A DNA stretch of 64,000 nt from positions 1,920,032 to 1,984,031 of the forward strand of contig NZ_CP043006.1 in assembly GCF_008086345.1 (NCBI RefSeq). The letters run 5' to 3'. Origin of the DNA: Chitinophaga sp. XS-30 (GTDB lineage Bacteria; Bacteroidota; Bacteroidia; Chitinophagales; Chitinophagaceae). Every line of letters starts with the position of its first letter. The stretch's first letter is position 1. Made by a program: the position numbers and the translations under genes. Shown here piece after piece: positions 17,096 to 26,887 of this stretch. The notes under the pieces were generated by a model that worked only from the letters and a program-made list of their open reading frames with translations, ran no database searches and had not been told where the DNA came from.

Positions 17096-19807
17096 ATGAT
17101 CCATACCTGTAAAGCATTATTTATCCTGCTGTTATGCCTGCCTGCATTTGTGCATGCGGACCGTATAGCAACCAACAAGACCGCTGCACCGCAAACGGAC
17201 AGCATGGCCATGCCCGCAGCGTTGCTGCAGCGGCTGGATACGCTGCGGAAGGAAGATAATTTGGAAGAATGGATCTTCGTTAATCTCGACTATGCCGCTG
17301 AAGAGCCGGTAACCCGTTTGCCTTTCCTGATGAGCCTTCAGCAGCGCGCCTGGCGTACGCCGGAAAACGGATTTGAAAGGGCTGCCTGGCTGGATATGCT
17401 CACCTATCAGGGCTATTATCAACTCTACACCGGCAATATACTGCCCTCTATCACCGCGTATGAAGCAGCGTACCGGTACTATAATGAATCACCCATAACG
17501 GAAACGGATGTGCTGGAATATATCCTCAAACCGCTCGGTAACAACTACACCCGGCTTGGGGACTATGAGCGCGCATCTTTTATCCATTCAAAGATGATCG
17601 CCATCGCGCAGGAGCGGAATGATGTGCGGCAGGTCGCCGCGGCATATGGCAACCTGGCCGTAGCGGAGCAAATGCGGGAGCAGTACGGAGAAGCGCTGCA
17701 GCACGCCTTTAAAGGACTGGTGCATGCACAGGTGCCGGGGCTTTTGCATTCCACCATCGCGGACGTATATCTGCAGATGGGAAAAACAGACAGCGCGGCG
17801 CTGCATGCTGCATCGGCAGTACGTCTGCTGAAGCGGGGAAAGGGAGAGAATGCCGGCTACTGGCTTGCGTCCGCCTTGCAGGTATCCGGTGATATTGCGT
17901 ATAGTCAGCAACGTTATCGAGCCGCTGATGTGTATTTCCGGAAAGCATCGGCGGTGATGGACAAATATTATCCCGGTGCCAGAAACAGGGAGAAGGCAAG
18001 ACTGCTGGTAAAGATGGGCCGTAACGACCTGCGTTACAAAACATCCACCCCGCATTTTGACAAGGCCATCGCCCTGCTTGTGCCCGGTGTTGGCGGCTGG
18101 CCGCGCGAAAACCAGCTGTACGGGGAATTCACGCTCGCTGATGCGCTGGAAGGAAAGGCGGACGCCGCCCTGCTGATGCGGGAAGACACGGCTTTGAAGA
18201 ACGTAACCGTTCCCCGGCTGGAAGATGCGCTGAAAGGGTATATGCTGATCTTTTCCGTGGAACAGCGCCTGCGCCGCGAGTTTTTCAGCCGGACTACACG
18301 CCTGCTGCATCAGCGCCACAGCCGTGCTTTATCAGAGAAAGCCATGAACGTTGCCTACCGTTTGTGGGAGCGCACCGGCGACGCCAAATACACCGGCCTG
18401 ATGCTGGAGATCATGGAACGCAGCAAGGCGCAGGTATTGCTGGAAGAGCTGCAATCCAACATGCAGAACAGCCGCCTGACCCTGAAGGATACTTTGCTGG
18501 ACAAACAGCGCCGGCTGCAGCAGGCCATTGCGTATTACGACCGGGAACTGGCTTTGCAGGACGATGCGAATGCCCGCAAACAAAGCGCTGCACTGGCATA
18601 TGAACTTTCTCTCGTACAGGAGCAATTGAAAGAAAAATACCCCGCTTATTTCGGGAAAGATGCACAGGCAAAGCCTTTCCGCCCGGAAGACCTCCCGGAA
18701 GGCCTCATCGCCAAAAGCTTTTTCTCCGGTGACGAACATCTGTATATCATCGACCTGCAACGCAGTGGTATACGCTCCGTCAGAAGGCTTGCCGGTGGTG
18801 CGGAAAAACAGGCGGCGCTGCGGTCTTTCGTCGAACGCTATTTCCATAACGGCCCGCAGGCCATGCAGAATGATCCCCGCGCATACTATCACGATGCGTA
18901 CCGGATCTTCAGCTGGTTATGGAACGATACCGTCGCCGCAAAGCAGTACCTGCTGGTGCCTGACGGCAGGCTGGGATATATCCCTTTCGATGCCCTGCCG
19001 ACCGATAGTATATATCGCCGGGATGTGGCGCAATGGCCCTTCCTGCTAAAAAAAGCGGCAACCGGTCTGGCATATTCACTGCAAACCTGGTGGCAGCAAC
19101 AACAGCAGGTGAGCACAGCACAGGGAATTACCGGGTTCTTTATTTCCAAAGCGGCCGGAGGCACGGAGTTGCCGGCTGTTGCACAGGAATATGAAGCCGT
19201 ACAACGCCGGATGAAAGGCCGGTATTTCCGCAACGAAGCGGCCACGCTGGCAGTGTTCCGGGAGCAGCTGGGCAATGGCGGCATCCTGCATCTCAGCACG
19301 CATGCCGCTTTGCTGGGTGATCAGCAGTTGCCGGCTATTCAGCTGGCGGACGGGCCATTCTTCCTGTTCGAATTGTATGCCCGGCGGTTTCACCCCGGCC
19401 TGATCATGCTGAGCGCCTGCAGAACAGGGCAGGGCATGCTTGCGGAAGGGGAAGGGATCATCAGCCTTGCCAGGGAGTTCACGGCATCAGGCGCTACAGG
19501 TATCGTAGCCGGACTATGGAATGTGCATGATGCCGCAGCAGCCAAACTTACGGGTGACTTTTACGAACAGCTGCCGGACGCAGAAAGCCCCATGATGGCG
19601 CTGCATCAGGCAAAGCTCGAATGGCTGGGAAATAAAGACACGAAGCAACAGTTAAAGCTGCCTTATTATTGGGCGGCGCTGACCTATATCGGTCATCATC
19701 ATGCGGTAGCGGTGGAAAAGCCCGGCGGCGGCAGGGCCTGGTATTGGTTTGTGCTCTTGACAGTTGCAGGTCTTGTAATGCTGTATGTCCGGATCAGGCG
19801 TAAATAG
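17096..19807 (+). CDS. Secreted, membrane-anchored TPR-CHAT protease
   Basis: The 903-residue protein has a signal peptide (1-21, ending FVHA), TPR-like helical repeats through about residue 440, a helical linker, a CHAT caspase-like domain at about 540-865, and a C-terminal membrane helix (about 880-898) followed by RIRRK. The catalytic pair is intact: His736 in HLSTHAALLGD and Cys775 in MLSACRTGQG. The topology predicts a periplasmic or surface protease anchored in the inner membrane, unlike the cytosolic TPR-CHAT proteins of CRISPR systems. It follows the PKD gene by 16 bp and ends directly against the stop of the convergent marR gene. TATCTTTA at 17081-17088 could be its own promoter. The substrate is unknown; separase-like site-specific cleavage is the family expectation. 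Confidence 0.88.
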   Translation: MIHTCKALFILLLCLPAFVHADRIATNKTAAPQTDSMAMPAALLQRLDTLRKEDNLEEWIFVNLDYAAEEPVTRLPFLMSLQQRAWRTPENGFERAAWLDMLTYQGYYQLYTGNILPSITAYEAAYRYYNESPITETDVLEYILKPLGNNYTRLGDYERASFIHSKMIAIAQERNDVRQVAAAYGNLAVAEQMREQYGEALQHAFKGLVHAQVPGLLHSTIADVYLQMGKTDSAALHAASAVRLLKRGKGENAGYWLASALQVSGDIAYSQQRYRAADVYFRKASAVMDKYYPGARNREKARLLVKMGRNDLRYKTSTPHFDKAIALLVPGVGGWPRENQLYGEFTLADALEGKADAALLMREDTALKNVTVPRLEDALKGYMLIFSVEQRLRREFFSRTTRLLHQRHSRALSEKAMNVAYRLWERTGDAKYTGLMLEIMERSKAQVLLEELQSNMQNSRLTLKDTLLDKQRRLQQAIAYYDRELALQDDANARKQSAALAYELSLVQEQLKEKYPAYFGKDAQAKPFRPEDLPEGLIAKSFFSGDEHLYIIDLQRSGIRSVRRLAGGAEKQAALRSFVERYFHNGPQAMQNDPRAYYHDAYRIFSWLWNDTVAAKQYLLVPDGRLGYIPFDALPTDSIYRRDVAQWPFLLKKAATGLAYSLQTWWQQQQQVSTAQGITGFFISKAAGGTELPAVAQEYEAVQRRMKGRYFRNEAATLAVFREQLGNGGILHLSTHAALLGDQQLPAIQLADGPFFLFELYARRFHPGLIMLSACRTGQGMLAEGEGIISLAREFTASGATGIVAGLWNVHDAAAAKLTGDFYEQLPDAESPMMALHQAKLEWLGNKDTKQQLKLPYYWAALTYIGHHHAVAVEKPGGGRAWYWFVLLTVAGLVMLYVRIRRK

Positions 19808-20293
19808 TTACTTCCCGATGGACTGCGGGTGGATCTCTTCCACCAGGCGGAACAGGATATCCCGCAACACCTCCGTATCCTGCTCTCCGATGATCCCTGT
19901 ATAATATTGCTGGATCTCTTCCACCCGTTCGTAGGCATCGATCAGGAGCTGCTTGCCTTTATCCGTCAGGCAGATCACCGTAGCGCGGTTATCCGTTTCA
20001 TGTTTACGGGTATAGATGAAGCCCGTTGCCACAAGGTTTTTCACCACCTTGCTCATCGCCTGCTTGGTGATCCTGGCTTTTTTCGCGAGCTCGTTATTGA
20101 TGGTGCCCTCGGGGGAAATATTGGCCAGCAGCACCATGTCCCCGATCTTGAAATCCTTGTAGCCCGCAAGCTGCAGTTTTTCTGTCAGGCGGGCATCGAT
20201 ATCCTTTTTAACAAGACTTAATAACCTGATGAGCAATCGCGGCCTGTTGCCCAGCACTTCGTGGAATTTTTTATCTAGCGCTGTATCTGTCAT
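19808..20293 (-). CDS. MarR-family transcriptional regulator
   Basis: The 161-residue protein has the winged helix of MarR regulators: recognition region near residues 60-100 (GTINNELAKKARITKQAMSKVVKNL, cited in part) and wing YTRKHETDNRATVICLTDKG. The DNA-binding core and the flanking dimerisation helices are complete. The stop codons of this gene and the CHAT gene are adjacent with no gap. It lies downstream of the mannonate dehydratase gene on the same strand but is separated from it by a terminator, so it is probably transcribed on its own. The ligand is unknown; uronate or oxidative signals are possible by context. Confidence 0.88.
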   Translation of the reverse strand: MTDTALDKKFHEVLGNRPRLLIRLLSLVKKDIDARLTEKLQLAGYKDFKIGDMVLLANISPEGTINNELAKKARITKQAMSKVVKNLVATGFIYTRKHETDNRATVICLTDKGKQLLIDAYERVEEIQQYYTGIIGEQDTEVLRDILFRLVEEIHPQSIGK

Positions 20294-20403
20294 AATTGAA
20301 TTGGTTTGTAAATATGCTGACCGCTCTAAAATAGCCCTTTTGTCATGGAAATTTATGCTTTTTTGCTTGTATGGTCAGTTTGGATGTCTGTTTTGACGGT
20401 GTT

Positions 20404-20433
20404 GAAAAGCCCGGCGCGGCTGCGTCGGGCTTC
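20404..20433 (-). terminator. Rho-independent terminator after the mannonate dehydratase gene
   Basis: On the minus strand, AAGCCCGACGC pairs with GCGCCGGGCTT (one G-U pair) around a 4-nt loop and is followed by T4. It lies 46 bp past the uxuA stop codon and separates it from marR. Confidence 0.65.
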
Positions 20434-20478
20434 ATGTATAGCTTTATCCGGGCCAAGGCATTACGACAGCTCCCGCCG

Positions 20479-21642
20479 CTACTTGCCTGTAGATTTTGCG
20501 ATTCCCATTTCCAGCCCGCGCAATTCCGCCAGTCCGCGTAAACGCCCGATGGCGCTGTAGCCGGGGTTCGTTTTTTTGTGGAGGTCGTCCAGCATCTGAT
20601 GGCCGTGATCGGGGCGCATGGGAATGGATATATTTCGTTTATTCATTACCGTTAGAATGCTCTTCACCACAGCAAACATATCTACATCACCTTCCAGGTG
20701 GTTGGCTTCATAGAAGTTGCCCAGGGCATCGCGTTTGGTGGCGCGGAGGTGAATGAAATGGATGTGATCGCCGAGGCGTTCCACCATACCGGGCAGGTCG
20801 TTATCTTCCCTTACACCGTAAGAGCCGGTGCAGAAGCAAAGGCCGTTTGCGGGTGAGGGGGCGGTCGCCAGCAGTTCGCGGGCATCCTGTTCGGTGCTGA
20901 CCACTCTGGGCAGGCCAAGAATGGGGAAGGGGGGATCATCCGGGTGGATAGCCAGTTTTATGCCCACTTCTTCTGCTACCGGCACGATCTGCTGCAGGAA
21001 ATAGAAGAGGTGCAGTTTCAGTTTGATGGCGTCGATATCCTTGTATTTGTCCAGCGCAGCCTGGAACTGTTCCAGCGTGAAGCTTTCTTCGGAGCCGGGC
21101 AAGCCGGCGATGATATTTCTTTGCAGCAGCACTTTCTCTTCATCCGTCATACTATCGAATTGCTCTTTGGCGCGGGATATCTCTGCTTCAGGATAGTCAT
21201 TTTCCGCACCCGGTCTTTGCAGCATGAAGAGGTCGAATGCCATGAACTGCGCTTTGTCGAACCGCAATGCCTTTGAGCCGTCTTCCACGGTGTAGGCAAG
21301 GTCTGTACGCGTCCAGTCCAGCACCGGCATGAAGTTGTACGTTACGGTATAAATGCCGCAGGCAGCGAGGTTGCGCAGGCTTTGCTGATAATTTTTGATA
21401 TAATCCTTGAACCTGCCGGTCTGCGTTTTGATATCCTCGTGTACCGGCACACTTTCCACGACAGACCAGGTAAGGCCCGCGGCTTCGATCTCCTGTTTGC
21501 GTTGCAGGATGTCCTCTTTCGTCCACACCACACCGTTAGGGACATGATGCAGTGCGGTAACGATCCCCGTTGCACCGGCCTGCCGGATGTCTGACAGGCT
21601 TACCGGGTCTTTTGGACCGAACCAGCGCCAGGTCTGCTCCAT
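20479..21642 (-). CDS. uxuA: D-mannonate dehydratase
   Basis: The 387-residue enzyme converts D-mannonate to 2-keto-3-deoxy-D-gluconate in glucuronate catabolism. The N-terminus [19 protein letters not shown] and the following [15 protein letters not shown] match UxuA proteins closely. Metal-site segments such as HPDDPP and [11 protein letters not shown] are present, and the length is normal. The frame is open to 21708 with other ATGs at 21651 and 21648; 21642 is chosen because it matches the conserved start. UxaC and UxuB are not nearby. Placed 7 kb after a uronate-polymer lyase, it may process that lyase's product, though the two are separated by the CHAT locus. Confidence 0.95.
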   Translation of the reverse strand: MEQTWRWFGPKDPVSLSDIRQAGATGIVTALHHVPNGVVWTKEDILQRKQEIEAAGLTWSVVESVPVHEDIKTQTGRFKDYIKNYQQSLRNLAACGIYTVTYNFMPVLDWTRTDLAYTVEDGSKALRFDKAQFMAFDLFMLQRPGAENDYPEAEISRAKEQFDSMTDEEKVLLQRNIIAGLPGSEESFTLEQFQAALDKYKDIDAIKLKLHLFYFLQQIVPVAEEVGIKLAIHPDDPPFPILGLPRVVSTEQDARELLATAPSPANGLCFCTGSYGVREDNDLPGMVERLGDHIHFIHLRATKRDALGNFYEANHLEGDVDMFAVVKSILTVMNKRNISIPMRPDHGHQMLDDLHKKTNPGYSAIGRLRGLAELRGLEMGIAKSTGK

Positions 21643-21789
21643 TCTCATCATACTTGGAAATTTTAAATTGTCCCCAAAAATAGAATCAAAACCCAGATAT
21701 GCAAACATCTTCCCGGAAAATTATAAGTGTCAGGATATTTGCGCCGGGAGCCGCTGTGCTTCGGGAATGCGGTGGAGCGTCAGCGTATT

Positions 21790-23103
21790 TTATGCTGTGG
21801 GGGCCTGTATCAGCATGACCATTAAATCCATCACATTGGTGTTGGTAGGGCCGGTTTTGAGGTGCGTACCCGTTTTTTCAAAGAAATGATAGGCATCGTT
21901 ACGCTCCAGGTAGGGCAAAGGATCTGGTGCGGAGGCCATGATCCCGGCATTGACGACAGCCCCTGCTGAATCTGTAGGCCCGTCGATACCATCCGTTCCG
22001 GCGGAAAGGAAAGTGATATGGGGCATATCTCTGAGCGCGATGCCTGCCGCCAGTGCGAGTTCCTGGTTGCGACCGCCCAGTCCGCTGCCTTTCACGATCA
22101 CGGTGCTTTCTCCCCCGGCCAGCAGGCAGGCGGGATAAGGGCCCTGGTAATCCATGGCCTGTTGCGCGAGCGAGGCGCCCAGCGCGCGGGCATCGCCGGT
22201 AGCGGAATCGGTCAGTATCCGGGTATGGTAACCCAGTGCTGCTGCATGGTCTTTGGCGGCTTCCAGCGCCAGGGTATTGCTGGCCGCCATCGTGTAACAG
22301 GAATGCGCACACGCCGGATCACCGGGTTTGAGCGTCTCCGGAATGGCGCCCGTCAGTCCCTGTTCCAGGTGTTGCCGCAGGCCTTCAGGCAGATCGGCCG
22401 TCAACCGGTATTTTTCCAGGATACCCCAGGCTTCCGCGAAAGTGGACGGATCGGGAACGGTGGGGCCGGAACCGATCACGGCCGGATCGTTGCCGGTGAC
22501 ATCGGACAGGATGATAGTGAATACGCGGACGGGATAGGCATGCCGCAGCAGCTGCCCGCCCTTTACCTGTGAGAGATGTTTGCGCACGGTGTTCATCTCC
22601 CGGATGTCCGCGCCGCTTTTCAGCAGCGCGTCAAATAACTGCCGGACCTCCGCCAGGGAAGAGCCGGGCGGAACATCGGCCATCAGGGAAGAAGCGCCGC
22701 CGGATAAAAGGAAAAGGATAATGGTTTCCCCGGATGAAGTTGCGCCCTCTGCCGGAAGGCCGGCGCTGAACTTTGTTCCGGCGACCAATTCCAGCAACAT
22801 GGCGGTAGCCCGGAGACTGTCATCATCCGGCACCGGATGCGAGGCCTGTATCTGCCGGACCTTTTGCAGGGGAAGCGGCGGCTGCCGGTTGGTGATCACC
22901 AGTCCGCCCATGATCTTTTCTCCCCGGATGCGCTCGGCTTCCAGCGCCATGGCCGCAGCGGCTTTTCCCGCGCCGGTCACTATAATGCGCGCATGCTCCG
23001 GGATAAGCCCGGATTCCAGGCTGTTGCGCATGAATTGCTGCGGCTGCACCGCAGCAACAGCATGCCGGAATATTGCTGCAGCGTGCTGTATCGGTAATTC
23101 CAT
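21790..23103 (-). CDS. Glycerate 2-kinase (DUF4147/MOFRL family)
   Basis: The 437-residue protein matches the type-II glycerate kinase family, which makes 2-phosphoglycerate from glycerate and ATP. The N-terminal DUF4147 domain includes RIIVTGAGKAAAAMA and FLLSGGASSLMADVPPG; the C-terminal MOFRL domain includes LLAGGESTVIVKGSGLGGRN and FLSAGTDGIDGPTDSAGA, holding the nucleotide and substrate sites. Some databases mislabel it hydroxypyruvate reductase. Its start overlaps the stop of the small periplasmic gene upstream by one base (TGATG). Glycerate from sugar-acid breakdown would fit the mannonate dehydratase next door, but no glycerate-forming enzyme is visible. Confidence 0.92.
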   Translation of the reverse strand: MELPIQHAAAIFRHAVAAVQPQQFMRNSLESGLIPEHARIIVTGAGKAAAAMALEAERIRGEKIMGGLVITNRQPPLPLQKVRQIQASHPVPDDDSLRATAMLLELVAGTKFSAGLPAEGATSSGETIILFLLSGGASSLMADVPPGSSLAEVRQLFDALLKSGADIREMNTVRKHLSQVKGGQLLRHAYPVRVFTIILSDVTGNDPAVIGSGPTVPDPSTFAEAWGILEKYRLTADLPEGLRQHLEQGLTGAIPETLKPGDPACAHSCYTMAASNTLALEAAKDHAAALGYHTRILTDSATGDARALGASLAQQAMDYQGPYPACLLAGGESTVIVKGSGLGGRNQELALAAGIALRDMPHITFLSAGTDGIDGPTDSAGAVVNAGIMASAPDPLPYLERNDAYHFFEKTGTHLKTGPTNTNVMDLMVMLIQAPTA

Positions 23104-23528
23104 CAGGGTTGACTGGCTTTACGGGCTTCTTTTTTATCCTGTTTGCGGTCCATTTTTTCCTCCAGTTGTGCCTTCTTCTTCATTTCCCAATCATTCCATT
23201 TTTTATACTGGGTGGGGGAGAGCACGCTTTTGAAGCGGTCGTTGCGTTCGGAATTGAGCGTCTGTTCAGCCTGCATCTGTTCGCGCGGGCTCAGTTTGGG
23301 GTTCTTGCGGGCTTCATCGCGGCGGCGGGCTATATCCTCGTTGATCTCGTATATCTTTTTGCTCTGCTCTTTCGTAAGGTCCAGTTCCCGGTAGAGCTTG
23401 TCGCTCAGCTTGTCCGCCTTTCCGGCAGCGTCCCATCGGGCTTTCTTCGGCTTTACGGCAACATCCTGCGCCTGCAGGCTGAATGCTGCGAATAGCAGGA
23501 AGAGCATCATCCATGTCTTTTTTTCCAT
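23103..23528 (-). CDS. Small secreted Spy/CpxP-like helical protein
   Basis: The 141-residue protein has a signal peptide (1-20, ending SLQAQ) and a charged, mostly helical mature part. LDLTKEQSKKIYEI and LSPTQYKKWNDWE resemble the LTxxQ repeats of periplasmic Spy/CpxP-type chaperone-like proteins, which are common in Bacteroidota. The C-terminus is very rich in Lys and Glu. It overlaps the glycerate kinase start by one base but is probably unrelated in function. It could sense or buffer envelope stress; the sequence does not prove this. It is divergent from the amidohydrolase genes. Confidence 0.75.
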   Translation of the reverse strand: MEKKTWMMLFLLFAAFSLQAQDVAVKPKKARWDAAGKADKLSDKLYRELDLTKEQSKKIYEINEDIARRRDEARKNPKLSPREQMQAEQTLNSERNDRFKSVLSPTQYKKWNDWEMKKKAQLEEKMDRKQDKKEARKASQP

Positions 23529-23718
23529 AACAATCAGATTATTGGTTTTCCATTGGCCTCACTACCACTCACCGGGTTCGCCCGTTGCCGGGAACTTTGT
23601 CCGGCGCATCCTTTGCCGCAAGTATCATACCGCTCGTAAAATTTATACGAAAATAGTATATGATGCGATCAATGTTTTGGTAAATTTAACACTTGTTGCC
23701 GGAATGCCGGTAAACCAG

Positions 23719-23740
23719 ATCTAAATCCAAATCTAAACCT
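23719..23740 (+). repeat. Tandem ATCTAAAyC leader motif
   Basis: ATCTAAATCC (23719-23728) and ATCTAAACCT (23731-23740) lie 54 bp before the amidohydrolase ATG. Matching motifs occur before both susC genes (3612 and 37088-37377). The 265-bp divergent region 23529-23793 holds no other gene. Confidence 0.45.
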
Positions 23741-23793
23741 GGTAGGGCTGAGAAAAACATTGGCCGCCAATATCTAATTCAAAAAAACCGAAC

Positions 23794-26700
23794 ATGAGAT
23801 CAAAATCGTTGATGCAACGCTGTCTGTTCCGGATAACGCGTTTGCAGGCCCGGGCCTGCGGTGTTATCGGACTATTGCTGGCAGGAATGGGCGTTTCCGC
23901 CCAGGAAACCTGGCCGGTCAATGGCGTAGCGAACCCGCGCGAAGGCTGTTATGCCTTCACCCATGCCACCCTGGTAAAAGATGCACAGACCACACTTTCC
24001 AATGCCACCCTGGTGATCCGTGACGGCAGGATCACTGCAGCCGGCACAGGCGCAGCTATCCCGAAAGATGCCGTGGTGATCGATTGTACCGGCAAATATA
24101 TTTATCCTTCCTTCCTGGATATTTACAGCGACTACGGGATGCCTTCCACTCCCCCGCGGACCTTCGGCGGAAGAAACAGCTCCGGCCCTCAGTTCCTTTC
24201 CGCCACCAAAGGCGCCTATAACTGGAATCAGGCCATCAAAAGCGAAGTGAATGCCGTGCAGCTTTTCGGCGCAGATGAAAATAAAGCCAAAACCCTCCGC
24301 GAACAGGGCTTCGGGACCGTGCTTACGCATCAGGCCGATGGTATCGCCCGCGGCACCGGCGCACTGGTGAGCCTGGCTGCGGAAAGAGAGAACAAAACAG
24401 TGCTGCGCGACAGGGTTTCGGCACATTATTCCTTTGACAAAGGTTCTTCCTCGCAGGACTATCCCAGTTCGCTCATGGGCACCATCGCATTACTGCGTCA
24501 GCAATACCTGGATGCGCAGTGGTACAAATCAAAACCCGCTGAGGAAGGACTGAACATCAGCCTGCAGGCCTGGAACGACAATCAGCAATACGTACAGGTC
24601 TTTGAAGCCAATGATAAATGGAACGCCCTGCGGGCGGACAAGATCGGAGATGAATTTGGCGTGCAGTATGTGATCAAGGGCAATGGCACCGAATACCAGC
24701 GCCTGGCTGAAATGGCCGCCACGAAAGCGGCCTTCATCCTGCCGCTGAACTTTCCCGCAGCGATGGATGTGGAAGACCCCAACGATGCCCGTTTCGTAGC
24801 GCTGGCCGATATGAAACACTGGGAAATGGCTCCTTCAGCCCCTGCCGCTTTTGAAAAGGCCAATATCCCTTTCTGCCTGACGGCAGCGGACCTCCGCGAT
24901 ACCAAACAATTCCTCACCAACCTGCGCAAAGCGCTGGAATATGGCCTGAGCGAAGAAAAAGCCCTGGAAGCGCTGACCCAAACGCCGGCCACATTGCTGA
25001 AAGTCTACAATGAAGTAGGCAGCCTCGATGCCGGCAAACTCGCCAACTTCCTCATCACCTCCGGCCCGGTATTCGAAAAACAAACCGTTTTTTACCAGAA
25101 CTGGGTGCAGGGGAACCCCTATATCCTGAAAAGAGAAGGCTGGACGGACCTGAGAGGCTCGTATAATATCGTGGTCTCCGCGCCCGGCAGTTCCACTACT
25201 TATCCGGTAGAAGTAAAAGGGACGCCAACCGCACTTTCCCTTGTTAATAAAGACACGATTGCCGGTAAAATAGAAGTATCCGGACAATTGATCACACTGG
25301 TGATCAATCTGACGAAAGATAACAAGCAACAGGTACGCCTCAGCGGCGTGATCAGCCAGGCGCCGGGAACGGTGCCGTGCTGGGAAGGTTCGGGGCTGGA
25401 CCGTAACGGCAAGCCTGTTAACTGGAAAGCCGCCTTCGTCAAAGCGTTTGAGCCGAAAGCGGACAGCGCCAAAAAGGAAACAACACCGGATATCGGTAAC
25501 ATGTATTATCCTTTCTCCGGTTACGGCTATGAAAAGTTGCCGGCACAGGAAGACCTTCTTATCCGTAATGCCACGGTATGGACCAATGAGCAGGAAGGTA
25601 AACTGGAAGGAACGGACGTACTGGTGCGCAACGGCAGGATCGCGCAGATAGGCAAAGGCCTCTCCGCCGGTAAAGCCCGGGTGATAGACGGTACGGGCAA
25701 GCACCTGACACCCGGCCTGCTGGATGAACATTCGCATATCGCCATTTCCCGCGGTGTGAATGAAGGTACCCAGTCGGTCACCTCCGAAGTACGTATTGCC
25801 GATGTGATCAATCCGGATGATGTGAATATCTACCGACAGTTGAGCGGCGGCGTTACCGCCTCCCATCTGCTGCACGGCTCTGCCAATACCATCGGCGGCC
25901 AGTCACAGCTCATCAAGTTGCGTTGGGGCGCCAATGCAGAGCAGCTGAAATTCGGGAACCAGGATGGCTTCATCAAGTTTGCACTGGGAGAGAACGTGAA
26001 GCAATCCAACTGGGGAGATCGCCAGCGGGTGCGTTTCCCGCAAACCCGCATGGGCGTTGAGCAGGTATTGGTAGATGCATTTACCCGCGCAAAGGATTAC
26101 GAAAAAGCCGGCAGCAACAAGCGCCGTGACCTGGAGCTGGAGGCGCTCGTGGAAATACTGAATAAAAAACGTTTCATCACCTGTCACTCCTATGTGCAAA
26201 GCGAGATCAATATGCTCCTGAAAGTGGGGGACCGTTTCGGCTTCACCGTTAATACCTTCACCCATATCCTGGAAGGGTACAAGGTGGCGGACAAGATGAA
26301 AGCGCATGGGGCCGGAGCATCCACGTTCGCGGACTGGTGGGCCTATAAAATGGAAGTGATAGACGCCATCCCGCAGAACGCTTCCATCATGCAACGTGTA
26401 GGCCTTACCGTAGCCATCAATTCGGATGACGCGGAAATGGCGCGCCGCCTGAACCAGGAAGCGGCAAAAAGTGTAAAATATGGTGGAATGAATGAAGAAG
26501 ATGCTTTGAAGATGGTGACCCTCAACCCTGCAAAACTCCTGCATGTGGCGGACCGCATCGGCAGCATCAAAACCGGCAAGGATGCAGACATCGTGCTATG
26601 GAGCGATCATCCGCTCAGCATCTATGCCAAAGCGGAAAAAACGATCGTGGACGGTATCGTATATTTCGATATGGAAAAAGATATGGAGCTGCGGACCCGC

Positions 26701-26865
26701 ATCGCCGCGGAACGCAACCGGCTCATGGATAAAATGCTCGGGGAGAAGAAAAAAGGCGCTCCCACCCAAAAACCTGTTCCAAGCCGCGAGGAGATCTATC
26801 ATTGTGAAGACCTGCAGGGCGGTCATCAGCATCATATCCTGCACGACGTAGAACAGGAAGGATAA
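23794..26865 (+). CDS. Secreted double amidohydrolase-domain protein
   Basis: The 1023-residue protein holds two amidohydrolase (metallo-dependent hydrolase) modules. A signal peptide is likely within 1-37 (core ACGVIGLLLAGMGVSAQ) despite a long basic start. The N-terminal module (about 45-430) has the fold signature VIDCTGKYIYPSFLDIYSD, but the metal-binding HxH is replaced by Tyr-Ser-Asp, so it is probably inactive. The C-terminal module (about 585-985) keeps His646 and His648 in DEHSHI, His in ITCHSY and FTHILEG, and Asp in NSDDAEM, so it should bind metal. Members of this imidazolonepropionase-like group act on cyclic amides or peptides. A shorter relative follows after 22 bp. Confidence 0.88.
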   Translation: MRSKSLMQRCLFRITRLQARACGVIGLLLAGMGVSAQETWPVNGVANPREGCYAFTHATLVKDAQTTLSNATLVIRDGRITAAGTGAAIPKDAVVIDCTGKYIYPSFLDIYSDYGMPSTPPRTFGGRNSSGPQFLSATKGAYNWNQAIKSEVNAVQLFGADENKAKTLREQGFGTVLTHQADGIARGTGALVSLAAERENKTVLRDRVSAHYSFDKGSSSQDYPSSLMGTIALLRQQYLDAQWYKSKPAEEGLNISLQAWNDNQQYVQVFEANDKWNALRADKIGDEFGVQYVIKGNGTEYQRLAEMAATKAAFILPLNFPAAMDVEDPNDARFVALADMKHWEMAPSAPAAFEKANIPFCLTAADLRDTKQFLTNLRKALEYGLSEEKALEALTQTPATLLKVYNEVGSLDAGKLANFLITSGPVFEKQTVFYQNWVQGNPYILKREGWTDLRGSYNIVVSAPGSSTTYPVEVKGTPTALSLVNKDTIAGKIEVSGQLITLVINLTKDNKQQVRLSGVISQAPGTVPCWEGSGLDRNGKPVNWKAAFVKAFEPKADSAKKETTPDIGNMYYPFSGYGYEKLPAQEDLLIRNATVWTNEQEGKLEGTDVLVRNGRIAQIGKGLSAGKARVIDGTGKHLTPGLLDEHSHIAISRGVNEGTQSVTSEVRIADVINPDDVNIYRQLSGGVTASHLLHGSANTIGGQSQLIKLRWGANAEQLKFGNQDGFIKFALGENVKQSNWGDRQRVRFPQTRMGVEQVLVDAFTRAKDYEKAGSNKRRDLELEALVEILNKKRFITCHSYVQSEINMLLKVGDRFGFTVNTFTHILEGYKVADKMKAHGAGASTFADWWAYKMEVIDAIPQNASIMQRVGLTVAINSDDAEMARRLNQEAAKSVKYGGMNEEDALKMVTLNPAKLLHVADRIGSIKTGKDADIVLWSDHPLSIYAKAEKTIVDGIVYFDMEKDMELRTRIAAERNRLMDKMLGEKKKGAPTQKPVPSREEIYHCEDLQGGHQHHILHDVEQEG

Positions 26866-26887
26866 TAACCAGCAAAATCGCATCAAC

